This document shows, piece by piece, positions 51,641-60,403 of a stretch of 64,000 bases of DNA. Source of the DNA: Tistlia sp040905785 (GTDB lineage: Bacteria; Pseudomonadota; Alphaproteobacteria; Kiloniellales; DSM-21159). The notes under the pieces are model-generated. The model saw only the letters and a program-made list of their open reading frames with translations. It searched no databases and was not told the DNA's origin. The stretch covers positions 1 to 64,000 of the forward strand of contig NZ_JBBDQW010000038.1 of assembly GCF_040905785.1 (NCBI RefSeq). Reading direction: 5' to 3'. Position numbers and translations under genes: made by a program. Each line of letters starts with the position of its first letter. Position 1 is the first letter of the stretch.

Positions 51641-51727
51641 GTTCTTCCGCCTAGGATGACCCCGAAAGTGGCGGCCGGCGCCTCGCGATGGCGCCGCCTC
51701 GAGAACGACGACCGGGCGGAGCCTTCG

Positions 51728-52468
51728 ATGATCGATTTCCACGGCAAGGTGCTGCTGCTCACCGGCGCCAACGGCGCCATCACCCGGGCGATCGCGCGAA
51801 CCTTCTTCGAGCTGGGCGCCGACCTGCTGCTCAGCGACCTCGACGCCGAGGGTCTTGCCGGCTTTGCCGCGGATCTGGATCCGACGGGAGGACGTATCGC
51901 CACCCTGCGCCAGGACGCCCGCTCATCGGAGCAGGCGGAAGCGCTCGCCGAGACCTGCCGGGAGCGCTTCGGCAAGGCCGACTTCCTGGTCACGGGGGCG
52001 GGGCTCTATCGCGACCAGCTGGTCGACTCGATGAGCGACGAGCAGTGGCGCGAGACGATCGGGATCAATCTCGACGGCGTCTTCTTCACCTGCCGCGCGG
52101 TCGCGCCGCTGCTGCGCGACGGCGGCGCGATCGTCAACATCGCCTCGATGGCCGGCCACCGCGGCAGCTACCAGCACGCACACTACTCGGCCGCCAAGGG
52201 CGCGGTGCTCAGCTTCTCCCGTTCGCTGGCGCTTGAACTGGCACCGCGAATCCGGGTCAATTGCGTCTCGCCTGGGCTGATCGACACGCCGCTGATCAAG
52301 CCCCTGCTGGCCGCCAAGGGCGACGCGCTGATCGAGGCGACACCCCTCAAGCGCCTGGGCACCGTCGAGGAAGTGGCGCGCACGGTGGCCTTTCTCTGCA
52401 GCGATTGGGCCGGCTTCGTCACGGCCGAAACCCTGCACGTCAATGGAGGCCTCTACGTTGCCAGTTAG
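51728..52468 (+). CDS. SDR-family oxidoreductase
   Basis: This is a 246-aa short-chain dehydrogenase. The cofactor loop reads TGANGAITRAIA (about residues 13-24), an altered form of TGxxxGIG. LLSDLD gives the acidic residue for NAD, VTGAGLYR replaces NNAG, and the catalytic Ser and YSAAK motif follow. Start ATG at 51728 has GGAG six bases upstream. It is translationally overlapped by the GntR gene (26 bp). The two genes are divergent from the AroE-Liv cluster and probably share its control. Confidence 0.87.
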   Translation: MIDFHGKVLLLTGANGAITRAIARTFFELGADLLLSDLDAEGLAGFAADLDPTGGRIATLRQDARSSEQAEALAETCRERFGKADFLVTGAGLYRDQLVDSMSDEQWRETIGINLDGVFFTCRAVAPLLRDGGAIVNIASMAGHRGSYQHAHYSAAKGAVLSFSRSLALELAPRIRVNCVSPGLIDTPLIKPLLAAKGDALIEATPLKRLGTVEEVARTVAFLCSDWAGFVTAETLHVNGGLYVAS

Positions 52469-53282
52469 GTTCGAGCACCAGGTCAACCCTTCGGCGCGGG
52501 CCGTGGCCGGCGACCTGGCCATCGACGGCTCCAGGCAACCGCCTTCAGTGCAATCGAAGGGCAGCGGGACAAGCAGGCTGGCGCGGCCACCCAGCCTGCC
52601 GGACGAGATCGCCAGGCGCCTGCGTGACGAGATCCAGCGCGACGCGTTGAAGCCCGGCGACCGCCTGCCGAGCGAGCAGCAGCTGTCGCACCGCTTCGGG
52701 GTCAGCCGCCCGGTCGTGCGGGAAGCGATCTCGCGCCTGCGCTACGACGGCGTCGTCGAGTCCTTCCAGGGCCGCGGGGTCTTCGTGAAGGGCTCCGGCA
52801 AGGGCACGTCGTTCCGCATCGACGATCCGGATATCGGCGACCAGCAGGAGCTCGGGCACATCCTCGAGCTGCTGGTCACGGTCGAAGTCGCCGCCACCGC
52901 GCTGGCCGCCGAGCGGCGCTCGAACGAACAGCTGCAGGGCATCAAGCGGGCCCTGGACGCCATGGCCACCGCCATCGACCAAGGCCTCGGGGGCGTCGAC
53001 GAGGACCTCGACTTCCACCGCCGCATCGTCGAGGCCGGCGGCAATCCCTTCTTCACCACCTTCATCGGGTTCCTGGAAAGCCGCGTCCGCAACCTGATCC
53101 GCGTGGCGCGCACCCATACGGCCCGCTTCGAAGGCCTGCCCTACGCGGTCCAGCAGGAGCACGAGGCGATCTACCGCGCGCTCGCCGAGCGCGATGCCGC
53201 CGCCGCCCGCGAGGCCGCCGAGCGTCACCTGTGGAACGTCGCTTCCCGGCTGCAGCTCTACCGCAAGGACGGCGCCGACTGA
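52443..53282 (+). CDS. GntR-family regulator, FCD (FadR-like) subgroup
   Basis: This 279-aa regulator has an N-terminal winged HTH (about 55-120: LPDEIARRLRDEIQRDALKPGDRLPSE, then QQLSHRFGVSRPVVREAISRLRYDGVVES) and a C-terminal FCD ligand domain (about 140-270, with DLDFHRRIVEAGGNPFF and HEAIYRALAERD carrying metal-binding Asp and His). The first 45 residues are unusual for the family, so a start further in, such as GTG at 52548, is possible. It most likely represses the divergent cluster until its substrate is present. Confidence 0.87.
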   Translation: MEASTLPVRFEHQVNPSARAVAGDLAIDGSRQPPSVQSKGSGTSRLARPPSLPDEIARRLRDEIQRDALKPGDRLPSEQQLSHRFGVSRPVVREAISRLRYDGVVESFQGRGVFVKGSGKGTSFRIDDPDIGDQQELGHILELLVTVEVAATALAAERRSNEQLQGIKRALDAMATAIDQGLGGVDEDLDFHRRIVEAGGNPFFTTFIGFLESRVRNLIRVARTHTARFEGLPYAVQQEHEAIYRALAERDAAAAREAAERHLWNVASRLQLYRKDGAD

Positions 53283-53324
53283 TCGGCGCCCGCAGGACCG
53301 GCGGCGCGGCCCCCTCGCCCTTGC

Positions 53325-54281
53325 CTACCCCTCGAAGTCGAGGCCCCAGTCGCGGTAGCGCGCCGGGTCGTCGATCCAGCGCTCGCGCACCTTGACGTAG
53401 AGGAACAGGTGGACGCGGGTCTCCAGCGTCTCCTCGAGCTCGCGCTGGGCCTGCTCGCGGACCATGCGGATGGTCCGCCCGCCGTGGCCGACGGCGATGC
53501 GCTTCTGATGCTCGCGCTGGACGTAGACCGTCATCTGGATCTTGACCGAGCCGTCCTTGAAGGCTTCCCAGCTGTCGGTCTCGACGGTCAGCGAATAGGG
53601 CAGCTCCTGGTGCAGCGCCAGGAACAGCTTCTCGCGCACGACCTCGGCGGCGAGCAGGCGCTGCGGCAGGTCGGAGAGCTGGTCCTCGGGATAGAGCCAG
53701 GGGCCCGCCGGCGCCTGCGCGGCCAGCCAGGCGACGAGGTCGTCGACGCCGTCGCCGTCGAGCGCCGAGATCATGAAGATGCGTTCGAAGACGGCCGCCT
53801 GCTCGAACTGGGCGGCGAGCGCCAGCAGGCTTTCCCGCCGGATCGCGTCGATCTTGTTGAGCGCCAGCACCAGGCGCCCGCCGCGCTGGGCGAGGCCCGC
53901 GAGAATCGCGCGCATCTCGGAGTCGATCGTCGGCTTCTGGGCGTCGTGCAGCAGCACCACCAGGTCCGCGTCCTCGACGCCGTGCCAGGCCGCGCCGACC
54001 ATGGCGCGCTCCAGGCGGCGCTTGGCGCCGCTGAAGATGCCGGGCGTGTCGACGAAGATCAGCTGCGCCTGGCCGGCGATGGCGATGCCGCGCACCCGCG
54101 TGCGCGTGGTCTGCACCTTGTGGGTTACGATCGAGACCTTGGCGCCGACCGCGCGGTTCAGCAGCGTCGACTTGCCGGCGTTCGGCGCGCCGACCAGGGC
54201 GACGACCGCGCAGCGGCTGTCGGGCCCGCCGGGCCGGGATTCCTTCCCGGGCTCGCGCGGAACGTCCGGCTCGTCGATCAT
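53325..54281 (-). CDS. era: GTPase Era
   Basis: This 318-aa ribosome-assembly GTPase has G1 GAPNAGKST at 31-39, the G2 threonine in QTTRTRVRG, G3 DTPG, G4 NKID, and a C-terminal KH domain (about 220-318) that binds the 3' end of 16S rRNA. Its start overlaps the rnc stop codon (ATGA), giving the standard lepB-rnc-era order. The first 22 residues before the G domain are an acidic and charged extension. Confidence 0.95.
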   Translation of the reverse strand: MIDEPDVPREPGKESRPGGPDSRCAVVALVGAPNAGKSTLLNRAVGAKVSIVTHKVQTTRTRVRGIAIAGQAQLIFVDTPGIFSGAKRRLERAMVGAAWHGVEDADLVVLLHDAQKPTIDSEMRAILAGLAQRGGRLVLALNKIDAIRRESLLALAAQFEQAAVFERIFMISALDGDGVDDLVAWLAAQAPAGPWLYPEDQLSDLPQRLLAAEVVREKLFLALHQELPYSLTVETDSWEAFKDGSVKIQMTVYVQREHQKRIAVGHGGRTIRMVREQAQRELEETLETRVHLFLYVKVRERWIDDPARYRDWGLDFEG

Positions 54282-54985
54282 GGCTTGTCTCCCGCGACGC
54301 GGTCCAGCAGCAGGCCCGCCGCCTCCTGCTCGGCGATCCGCTTCGAGCGCCCTTCGCCCTGGGCCGGCGCCAGCCCCTCGACCTCGACCGCCACGGTGAA
54401 GCGCGGCTCGTGGTCCGGCCCCGAGCGGGCGACCCCCAGGTAGCGCGGCAGCGGCAGTCCCCGGCCCTGGGCCCATTCCTGAAGCCGGGTCTTGTTGTCC
54501 TGCGGCGGCTCGGTCGCGGCCGCGATCAGCGGATCGGCTAGCGGCAGCAGGGCGCGGCGCACCGCCTCCAGCCCGCCGTCGAGGTAGAGCGCGCCGAGGA
54601 CCGCCTCGCAGACGTCGGACAGGATCGCAGGGTTCTTCTGCCCGCCGGCCTCGGCCTCGCCGGGCGATACCTTGATCAGCGGCCCGAGCTCGAGCGAGCG
54701 GGCGATGTTGGCCAGAGTGTCGCTGCAGACCAGCATCGCGAGGCGCTTGGCCAGCGGACCCTCGGCCTCCTCCGGGAAGTGCACCAGCAGGCGCTCGGCG
54801 ATCAGCAGGCCGAGGACGCGGTCGCCAAGGAACTCGAGGCGCTCGTACGAGCGCCCGCCGGCGCGGCTGGAATGGGTCAGGGCCTCGATCAGCAACTCGG
54901 GATCGGCGAAGCTGTGGCCCAGGCGCTCGGCCAGGGCCGCCAACGGCGGCGGCAGGCGGCGCGGGGCGCTGCTAGTCGATCCCAT
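54278..54985 (-). CDS. rnc: Ribonuclease III
   Basis: This 235-aa double-strand-specific RNase processes rRNA and mRNA. The catalytic domain has the signature ERLEFLGDRVLGL (about 48-60) and the second acidic cluster DVCEAVLGALYLDGG. The dsRNA-binding domain covers about 160-230 (NKTRLQEWAQGRGLPLPRY to SKRIAEQEAAGLLL). ATG at 54985 overlaps the lepB coding end by 14 bp, so I infer translational coupling. Confidence 0.95.
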   Translation of the reverse strand: MGSTSSAPRRLPPPLAALAERLGHSFADPELLIEALTHSSRAGGRSYERLEFLGDRVLGLLIAERLLVHFPEEAEGPLAKRLAMLVCSDTLANIARSLELGPLIKVSPGEAEAGGQKNPAILSDVCEAVLGALYLDGGLEAVRRALLPLADPLIAAATEPPQDNKTRLQEWAQGRGLPLPRYLGVARSGPDHEPRFTVAVEVEGLAPAQGEGRSKRIAEQEAAGLLLDRVAGDKP

Positions 54986-55718
54986 TGAACAGGCGACCCC
55001 AGCGCACCGCCGTCGGCCACTTCCAGACTTCCCAGAAGCGGGCGCTGCCATCGACCGAGAAGAACAGCATGTCTGCGCGGCCGATCAGGTTCTCCTTCGG
55101 AATGAAGCCGACCTGGCGGGTCCGGCTGTCCTGGCTGTTGTCGCGGTTGTCGCCCATGGCGAAGTAATGCTCGTCCGGCACCGTGAAGACCGGCGTGTTG
55201 TCGTAGATCTCGCGGTCGCTGCGTTCCCAGATCGTGTGGCGCACGCCGTTCGGCAGCACTTCCTCGTAGGCGGTCACGGTCTGGGCGAAGCCCGAGGCGC
55301 TGGTCCGCAGGTTCGGCTCGAGCAGCGCGCGCTCGACCAGCTCGCCGTTCAGGTAGAGCCGGCCCTCGCGGACCTGGACCGTGTCGCCCGGCAGCCCGAC
55401 GATGCGCTTGATGTAGTCGGTGGTGCCGTCGCTCGGCAGCACGAAGACCGCGACGTCGCCACGCTCGACCGGCTGGTCCGAGGACAGCACGCGGCCCTTG
55501 AAGGGCGGCCAGCCCCAGGGCAGCGAGTGATGGCTGTAGCCGTAGGAGAACTTCGAGACGAATAGGTAGTCGCCGATCTTCAGGGTCGGCAGCATCGATC
55601 CGGAGGGGATCGAGAAGGGCTCGTAGGCGAAGGTGCGCAGCACCAGCGCGATCAACACGGCGTAGACCACCGTCCTGACCGTCTCGCCGAAGGAGCCCCC
55701 GCTCTTCTCTTCGTTCAT
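54972..55718 (-). CDS. lepB: Signal peptidase I
   Basis: This 248-aa membrane protease has one N-terminal helix (about residues 13-30), the catalytic Ser41 in IPSGSM, the catalytic Lys104 in YIKRIVGLPGD, and GDNRDNSQDSR as the box E motif. The active site is periplasmic and cuts signal peptides from exported proteins. It lies 85 bp after acpS on the same strand. Confidence 0.95.
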   Translation of the reverse strand: MNEEKSGGSFGETVRTVVYAVLIALVLRTFAYEPFSIPSGSMLPTLKIGDYLFVSKFSYGYSHHSLPWGWPPFKGRVLSSDQPVERGDVAVFVLPSDGTTDYIKRIVGLPGDTVQVREGRLYLNGELVERALLEPNLRTSASGFAQTVTAYEEVLPNGVRHTIWERSDREIYDNTPVFTVPDEHYFAMGDNRDNSQDSRTRQVGFIPKENLIGRADMLFFSVDGSARFWEVWKWPTAVRWGRLFNGID

Positions 55719-55803
55719 CGCCTCGTTTCCACAACCGGCCGCACAGGCGACCCCGCCCCCGCCGGCTCGGGCCGGGTAGCCGCATCGCGCCGGGGATATA
55801 GCG

Positions 55804-56214
55804 TCATTGCGCCTGGGAAGGAACCGCAGAGATCAGGACCACCGCCTGTGCCAGCGGATAATCGTCGGTGATCGACAGGTGGATGCAGGCCGTCATGCCC
55901 GGCGGCGTGATCTCGGCCAGGCGCCGCGCCGCGCCGCCGGTCAGCGCGAAGCCCGGACGCCCGGAGGGCAGGTTGACGACGCCGAGGTGCAGCCAGTGCA
56001 CCCCCGCCTTCGGCACGCCACTCCCGAGCGCCTTGGCGCAGGCCTCCTTGGCGGCGAAGCGGCGTGCATAGCTGGCGGCCCGCTGGGCCCGGCGCTCGCA
56101 GGTCGCGCGCTCGACTTCGGTGAAGACGCGCGCGGTGAAGCGGTCGCCGAAGCGCGCAAGGCTCTCCTCGATGCGCCGGATGTCGCAGAGATCGTTGCCG
56201 AGACCAAGGATCAT
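55804..56214 (-). CDS. acpS: Holo-[acyl-carrier-protein] synthase
   Basis: This 136-aa phosphopantetheinyl transferase has the metal-binding GNDLCDIRRIEE (about 5-16) and the FAAKEACAKALG segment (about 53-64) that holds the second acidic residue. It activates acyl carrier protein for fatty-acid synthesis. ATG at 56214 overlaps the pdxJ stop (ATGA). Confidence 0.95.
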   Translation of the reverse strand: MILGLGNDLCDIRRIEESLARFGDRFTARVFTEVERATCERRAQRAASYARRFAAKEACAKALGSGVPKAGVHWLHLGVVNLPSGRPGFALTGGAARRLAEITPPGMTACIHLSITDDYPLAQAVVLISAVPSQAQ

Positions 56215-57023
56215 CGCCGGGTCAGGTCCCCGCCGCCCCCGGCCGCCTGGGGCGCGGCCCGCGCCGCCTCCATGACCGCCCGCATCCGGCGGATCGTCGG
56301 CTCGAGGCCGCCGAAGATCGCCTCGCCGATCAGGAAGTGGCCGATATTGAGCTCGACCAGGGTCGCGATGGCGGCGATAGGCGGCACCGTCTCGAAGGTC
56401 AGGCCGTGACCGGCGTGGCACTCCAGGCCCAGCGCCTCGGCCTCGGCCGCGGCAACCCGCAGCCGCTCCAGCTCGCGCTCGGCCGCCCGGGTTCCGGCCT
56501 GCTCCAGCCAGGCCTCGCAGTAGGCGCCCGTGTGCAGCTCGACGACCGGCGCACCGAGCCGCGCGGCCGCTTCGAGCTGGTCGGGCGCGGGATCGATGAA
56601 CAGCGAGACCCGGATGCCGGCGGCCGACAGCTCGGCGACGAAGGGCTCAAGCAGAAGACGGCCTCCGGCCGCGTCGAGGCCGCCCTCCGTGGTGACCTCG
56701 CTGCGCTTCTCCGGCACCAGGCAGACAGCATGGGGCCGGTGGCGCAGGGCGATCGCCAGCATCTCCGCCGTCGCCGCCATCTCCAGGTTGAGCGGCAGCT
56801 CGATCTCCCCGACCAGGCGCTCGATGTCGCGGTCGGTCATGTGCCGGCGGTCCTCGCGCAGGTGCGCTGTGATGCCGTCGGCGCCCGCCGAGGCCGCCAG
56901 GCGGGCGGCGCGCAGTGGGTCGGGATGACCCCCGCCGCGCGCGTTGCGGATCGTCGCCACGTGGTCGATGTTGACGCCGAGGCGAAGGTCGCGCGCGGGG
57001 CCCCGGGCGAGCGGCGGCGTCAC
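56211..57023 (-). CDS. pdxJ: Pyridoxine 5'-phosphate synthase
   Basis: This 270-aa TIM-barrel enzyme makes pyridoxine 5'-phosphate from 1-deoxyxylulose 5-phosphate and aminoacetone phosphate. Signature parts: LRLGVNIDHVATIRNARG near the start, ITAHLREDRRHM, and the C-terminal LNIGHFLIGEAIFGGLE phosphate-binding segment. The start is GTG at 57023, overlapping the DUF2062 stop as GTGA. Confidence 0.95.
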   Translation of the reverse strand: MTPPLARGPARDLRLGVNIDHVATIRNARGGGHPDPLRAARLAASAGADGITAHLREDRRHMTDRDIERLVGEIELPLNLEMAATAEMLAIALRHRPHAVCLVPEKRSEVTTEGGLDAAGGRLLLEPFVAELSAAGIRVSLFIDPAPDQLEAAARLGAPVVELHTGAYCEAWLEQAGTRAAERELERLRVAAAEAEALGLECHAGHGLTFETVPPIAAIATLVELNIGHFLIGEAIFGGLEPTIRRMRAVMEAARAAPQAAGGGGDLTRR

Positions 57024-57613
57024 TTTCCGCTCTCCCTCGGGGCGACCGGATCCGCGCCCGGCGAGGATCTCGCAAGACGCCGGGCGCGCTTGGCGAGGCG
57101 GCGCCGGCGGGCCGCCTGATAGCCCGCGACGAGGCGGCGGACGGGAAAGTAGACGAGGAACCAGACGACCAGTGCGGTCGGAATGCCACCGACCAGCATC
57201 GGCAGGAAGACGCTCCAGAAATTGTCGAAGATATGGGTGATCGACAGGCCGGCCGGCAGGGTCTCCCGGCCGCGGGTGTGACCCAGGATCCAGCGGCCGA
57301 AGCTGTAGGTCCAGGCCCAGATGAAGGGGAAGGTCCAGGGATTGCCGACCGCGGTGCCGATCGCCGAGGCCAGCAGGTTGCCGCGCAGCAGCAGTGCAGC
57401 CAGCGCGCCCCCCACGAAGTGGAAGCCGACCAGCGGCGTGAAGGAGATCGCAGCACCCGAGGCGAAGCCGGCGGCGACGCGGTGCGGCGTGCCTGGCAGG
57501 CGGGCCAGACGATGAGCCACGTAGCGGGCGGTGCGCCGGAAGCCGGCGCTCGGCCAGACCAGACCGGCCAGACGCCTGTACCGCGGAAGAGGGTTGGCCC
57601 GTCTGAACAGCAT
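57020..57613 (-). CDS. DUF2062 membrane protein
   Basis: This is a 197-aa protein of the DUF2062 family. GTPHRVAAGFASGAAISFTPLVGFHF and AIGTAVGNPWTFPFIWAWTY are the hallmark segments, with two or three membrane helices and an Arg-rich C-terminal tail. Function unknown; in alphaproteobacteria it is usually found in this rsh-pdxJ-acpS order. It starts 14 bp after the rsh stop and overlaps pdxJ. Confidence 0.88.
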   Translation of the reverse strand: MLFRRANPLPRYRRLAGLVWPSAGFRRTARYVAHRLARLPGTPHRVAAGFASGAAISFTPLVGFHFVGGALAALLLRGNLLASAIGTAVGNPWTFPFIWAWTYSFGRWILGHTRGRETLPAGLSITHIFDNFWSVFLPMLVGGIPTALVVWFLVYFPVRRLVAGYQAARRRRLAKRARRLARSSPGADPVAPRESGK

Positions 57614-57627
57614 CCTCTGGGATTCTG

Positions 57628-59787
57628 CTAGCTCCTGGCCCGCTCGACCGACGAGATGGTCGGCGTCGCGCGCAGGGCGGCGATCACGTGGGTCAGATGC
57701 TTGACGTCCCCGACCTCCAGATCGATCAGCATCTCGAAGAAATCGAGCGAGCGGTTGGTGATCTTGAGGTTCGAGATGTTGGCCTCGTGCTTGCCGATCA
57801 CCGTGGTCAGCGCGCCCAAGCTGCCGGGCTCGTTCGAGACCACGAGGTGCAGGCGGCCGAGGAAGGGCTCGTCGCCGGCGTCGGCGGACCAGGAGAGATC
57901 CACCCAGCGCTCCGGCTGGTCATGGAACTGCGCCAGCGTATCGCAGTCGATAGTGTGGACGGTGACGCCCTTGCCGGTGGTGACGATGCCGACGACCCGG
58001 TCGCCGGGCAGCGGATGACAGCAGGCGGCGAAGTGGACGGCCATGCCCGGGATCAGCCCCTTGAGCGGCAGCGCGCCGTCCTTGCGCTTGCTGCGGCGCG
58101 CCCGGGCCAAGGGCACGATCTTGCCCGGCTTGGTTTCCTTGGCCGCGGGATAGACCGCGACGAGAACCTCGCGGGCGCTCAGGTTGCCCTGGCCGACGGC
58201 GACCTGGAGATCCTGGACGCTGTCCTGCTTGAGCTTCTTGAGGATGCCGCTCAAGCCCTTCTCGGTCAGCTCGTAGCCCTCGACGCGGAACTGCCGGTCC
58301 AGCATCTCCTTGCCGAGCGCGGCGAACTGGTCGCGCTGCTCCTGGCGGACGTAGCGTCGGATCGCCGCCTTGGCCTTGCCGGACTGGACGAAGTTCTCCC
58401 AGTCGGGCGAGGGATGCTGGGCCTTTGAGGTGACGATCTCGACCTGGTCGCCGTTCTGCAGCGAAGTGCGCAGCGGCATCATGCGGCCGTTGACGCGGGC
58501 CCCGACGCAGCTGTGCCCGACCTCCGAGTGGACCGCATAGGCGAAGTCCACCGGCGTCGCGCCGCGCGGCAGCGCGATCAGATCGCCCTTCGGCGTGAAG
58601 CAGAACACCTGGTCCTGGTACATCTCGAGCTTCGTGTGCTCGAGGAACTCCTCGGGGTTCGAGGCATGCTCCAGGATGTCGAGCAGTTCGCGGATCCAGC
58701 GGAACTTGCGGCCCTCGACCTGGTAGACCGCCTCGCCCGAGCCGTCCTGCTTGTACTTCCAGTGCGCGGCCACACCGTACTCGGCGTACTCGTGCATCTC
58801 GGACGTTCGGATCTGAGCCTCGATGCGCTGCTGCTCCGGACCGATCAGGCCGGTGTGCAGGGAGCGGTAGCCGTTCGGCTTGGGCGTCGAGAGGTAGTCC
58901 TTGAAGCGCCCCGGCACCGTCGGATAGCGGCTGTGCAGGCAACCGAGCGCGCGGTAGCAGTCGCCGACGTCCTTGACCACCACCCGGAAGGCCATGATGT
59001 CGGCGAGCTGCTCGAAGCCGACGTTGCGCTTCTGCATCTTGCGCCAGATCGAATAGGAGGTCTTGACCCGCCCCGAGACCCAGGCCTCGATCTCCTCGCC
59101 CATGAGATCGCGGTTGAGCCGATCCATGATGCGCTCGGTCAGGTGGCCGCCGCGCTCCTGCAGGAACTGCATACGCTGCAGGATCGAGTTGCGCGCCTCG
59201 CCGCTGAGCTCGGCGAAGGCCAGGTCCTCGAGCTCGTCCTTGAAGCGCTGCAGGCCGAGGCGCTCGGCGAGCGGCGCGTAGATGTCCATGGTCTCGCGGG
59301 CGATGCGCCGGCGCCGCTCGTCCGACTTGATGAAGTGCAGCGTGCGCATGTTGTGCAGGCGGTCGGCGAGCTTGACCAGCAGCACGCGGATGTCCTCGGA
59401 CATCGCCAGCACCAGCTTGCGGAAATTCTCCGCCGCCTTGGTGTGCTCCGACTGCAGCTCGATCCGATTGAGCTTGGTCACGCCATCGACCAGCCGGGCG
59501 ATCTCCGGCCCGAACAGCCGTTCGATCTCGGCGAGCGTGCCCCTGGTGTCCTCGACGACGTCGTGCAGCAACGCCGTGCAGATCGAGGCGCTGTCGAGCT
59601 TCAGCTCGGTCAGGATGCCGGCGACCTCGACCGGATGCGAGAAGTAGGGATCGCCGTTGTCGCGGGTCTGGCTGCCGTGTGCCTTGAGCGCGTACACGTA
59701 GGCGCGGTTCAGACGGTCCTCGTCGGCCACGGGATCGTAGGCGCGAACCCGCTCGACAAGCTCGTACTGGCGCATTACGGCCGGCAA
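57628..59787 (-). CDS. Bifunctional (p)ppGpp synthetase/hydrolase Rsh
   Basis: This 719-aa stringent-response enzyme has the HD hydrolase domain (about 25-180) with HP and LLHDVVED, the synthetase domain (about 240-350) with RFKD and GYRSLHT, the TGS domain (about 390-450) and a C-terminal ACT domain (about 640-715). The RFKD motif and intact HD residues mark a bifunctional SpoT/Rel-type protein. I chose TTG at 59787 because GGAAGGGG is six bases upstream; ATG at 59775 (four codons later) has no good site. A TATAGT at 59827-59832 (minus) is a -10 candidate. Confidence 0.94.
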   Translation of the reverse strand: MPAVMRQYELVERVRAYDPVADEDRLNRAYVYALKAHGSQTRDNGDPYFSHPVEVAGILTELKLDSASICTALLHDVVEDTRGTLAEIERLFGPEIARLVDGVTKLNRIELQSEHTKAAENFRKLVLAMSEDIRVLLVKLADRLHNMRTLHFIKSDERRRRIARETMDIYAPLAERLGLQRFKDELEDLAFAELSGEARNSILQRMQFLQERGGHLTERIMDRLNRDLMGEEIEAWVSGRVKTSYSIWRKMQKRNVGFEQLADIMAFRVVVKDVGDCYRALGCLHSRYPTVPGRFKDYLSTPKPNGYRSLHTGLIGPEQQRIEAQIRTSEMHEYAEYGVAAHWKYKQDGSGEAVYQVEGRKFRWIRELLDILEHASNPEEFLEHTKLEMYQDQVFCFTPKGDLIALPRGATPVDFAYAVHSEVGHSCVGARVNGRMMPLRTSLQNGDQVEIVTSKAQHPSPDWENFVQSGKAKAAIRRYVRQEQRDQFAALGKEMLDRQFRVEGYELTEKGLSGILKKLKQDSVQDLQVAVGQGNLSAREVLVAVYPAAKETKPGKIVPLARARRSKRKDGALPLKGLIPGMAVHFAACCHPLPGDRVVGIVTTGKGVTVHTIDCDTLAQFHDQPERWVDLSWSADAGDEPFLGRLHLVVSNEPGSLGALTTVIGKHEANISNLKITNRSLDFFEMLIDLEVGDVKHLTHVIAALRATPTISSVERARS

Positions 59788-59887
59788 GAACGACCCCTTC
59801 CCGCGTGAGAGTTACCGGAAGGAGTTACTATAGGCACTGAAGGAGGTCTGCGCCACGGCCCGCCCGGCGGAAAAGCGCCGGTGCGGC

Positions 59888-59909
59888 AAAAGGGCGGCGG
59901 CCGCCGCCC
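59888..59909 (-). terminator. Rho-independent terminator after rpoZ
   Basis: The perfect palindrome GGGCGGCGGCCGCCGCCC (59892-59909) is followed on the minus strand by TTTT (59891-59888), 40 bp after the rpoZ stop. It separates rpoZ from rsh, which then needs its own promoter. Confidence 0.65.
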
Positions 59910-59949
59910 GAGGGCATGGCGCCCCGGGTCGAGGCTTCGGTTCAGGCGC

Positions 59950-60294
59950 TCAAGCTTCCTCGTCGCCGGCCTCCTCGGCCTCGCGCTTCGAGGAGTCGCT
60001 GCCAGGCATGGTCAGCTCGGCGGAGAGGTCGAGCTCGGTGAGCTCCTCCTCCTCCGGCTCGTCGATCTCGACCTGCTTCTGCAGGCCGGAGACCAGCGAG
60101 GCCTGCAGGTGATCGACGTCGACGGTCGATTCGGCGATCTCGCGCAGCGCGACGACGGGGTTCTTGTCGCGATCGCGGTCGATGGTGAGCGAGGCGCCCG
60201 CCGAAATCTCGCGCGCCCGCTGTGCGGCGCTCATCACCAGCTCGAAGCGGTTCGGAACCTTGATGACGCAATCTTCGACGGTAACGCGGGCCAT
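59950..60294 (-). CDS. rpoZ: RNA polymerase omega subunit
   Basis: This 114-aa protein has the omega N-terminal domain: MARVTVEDCVIKVPNRFELVMSAAQRAREIS, then DKNPVVALREIAE. It helps beta-prime folding and, with Rsh nearby, is part of the ppGpp binding site in many proteobacteria. The C-terminal 40 residues form an acidic tail. A good sigma-70-like promoter lies 59 bp upstream (60353-60381). Confidence 0.94.
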   Translation of the reverse strand: MARVTVEDCVIKVPNRFELVMSAAQRAREISAGASLTIDRDRDKNPVVALREIAESTVDVDHLQASLVSGLQKQVEIDEPEEEELTELDLSAELTMPGSDSSKREAEEAGDEEA

Positions 60295-60352
60295 GGCTCA
60301 CCTGCTGATGATCAAACACTGAAAGCCGGCGCGAAGGCGGCCGGCTCGGCTT

Positions 60353-60381
60353 CTTATAGGGCCTCGGCCGCCCGGGATCAA
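60353..60381 (-). promoter_or_regulatory. Promoter of rpoZ
   Basis: On the minus strand, TTGATC (60381-60376) and TATAAG (60358-60353) are separated by exactly 17 bases. Transcription would start near 60346, about 50 nt before the rpoZ start codon. The folK stop is just upstream. Confidence 0.6.
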
Positions 60382-60403
60382 GGACGGCGAGGCACAGGTA
60401 GGG

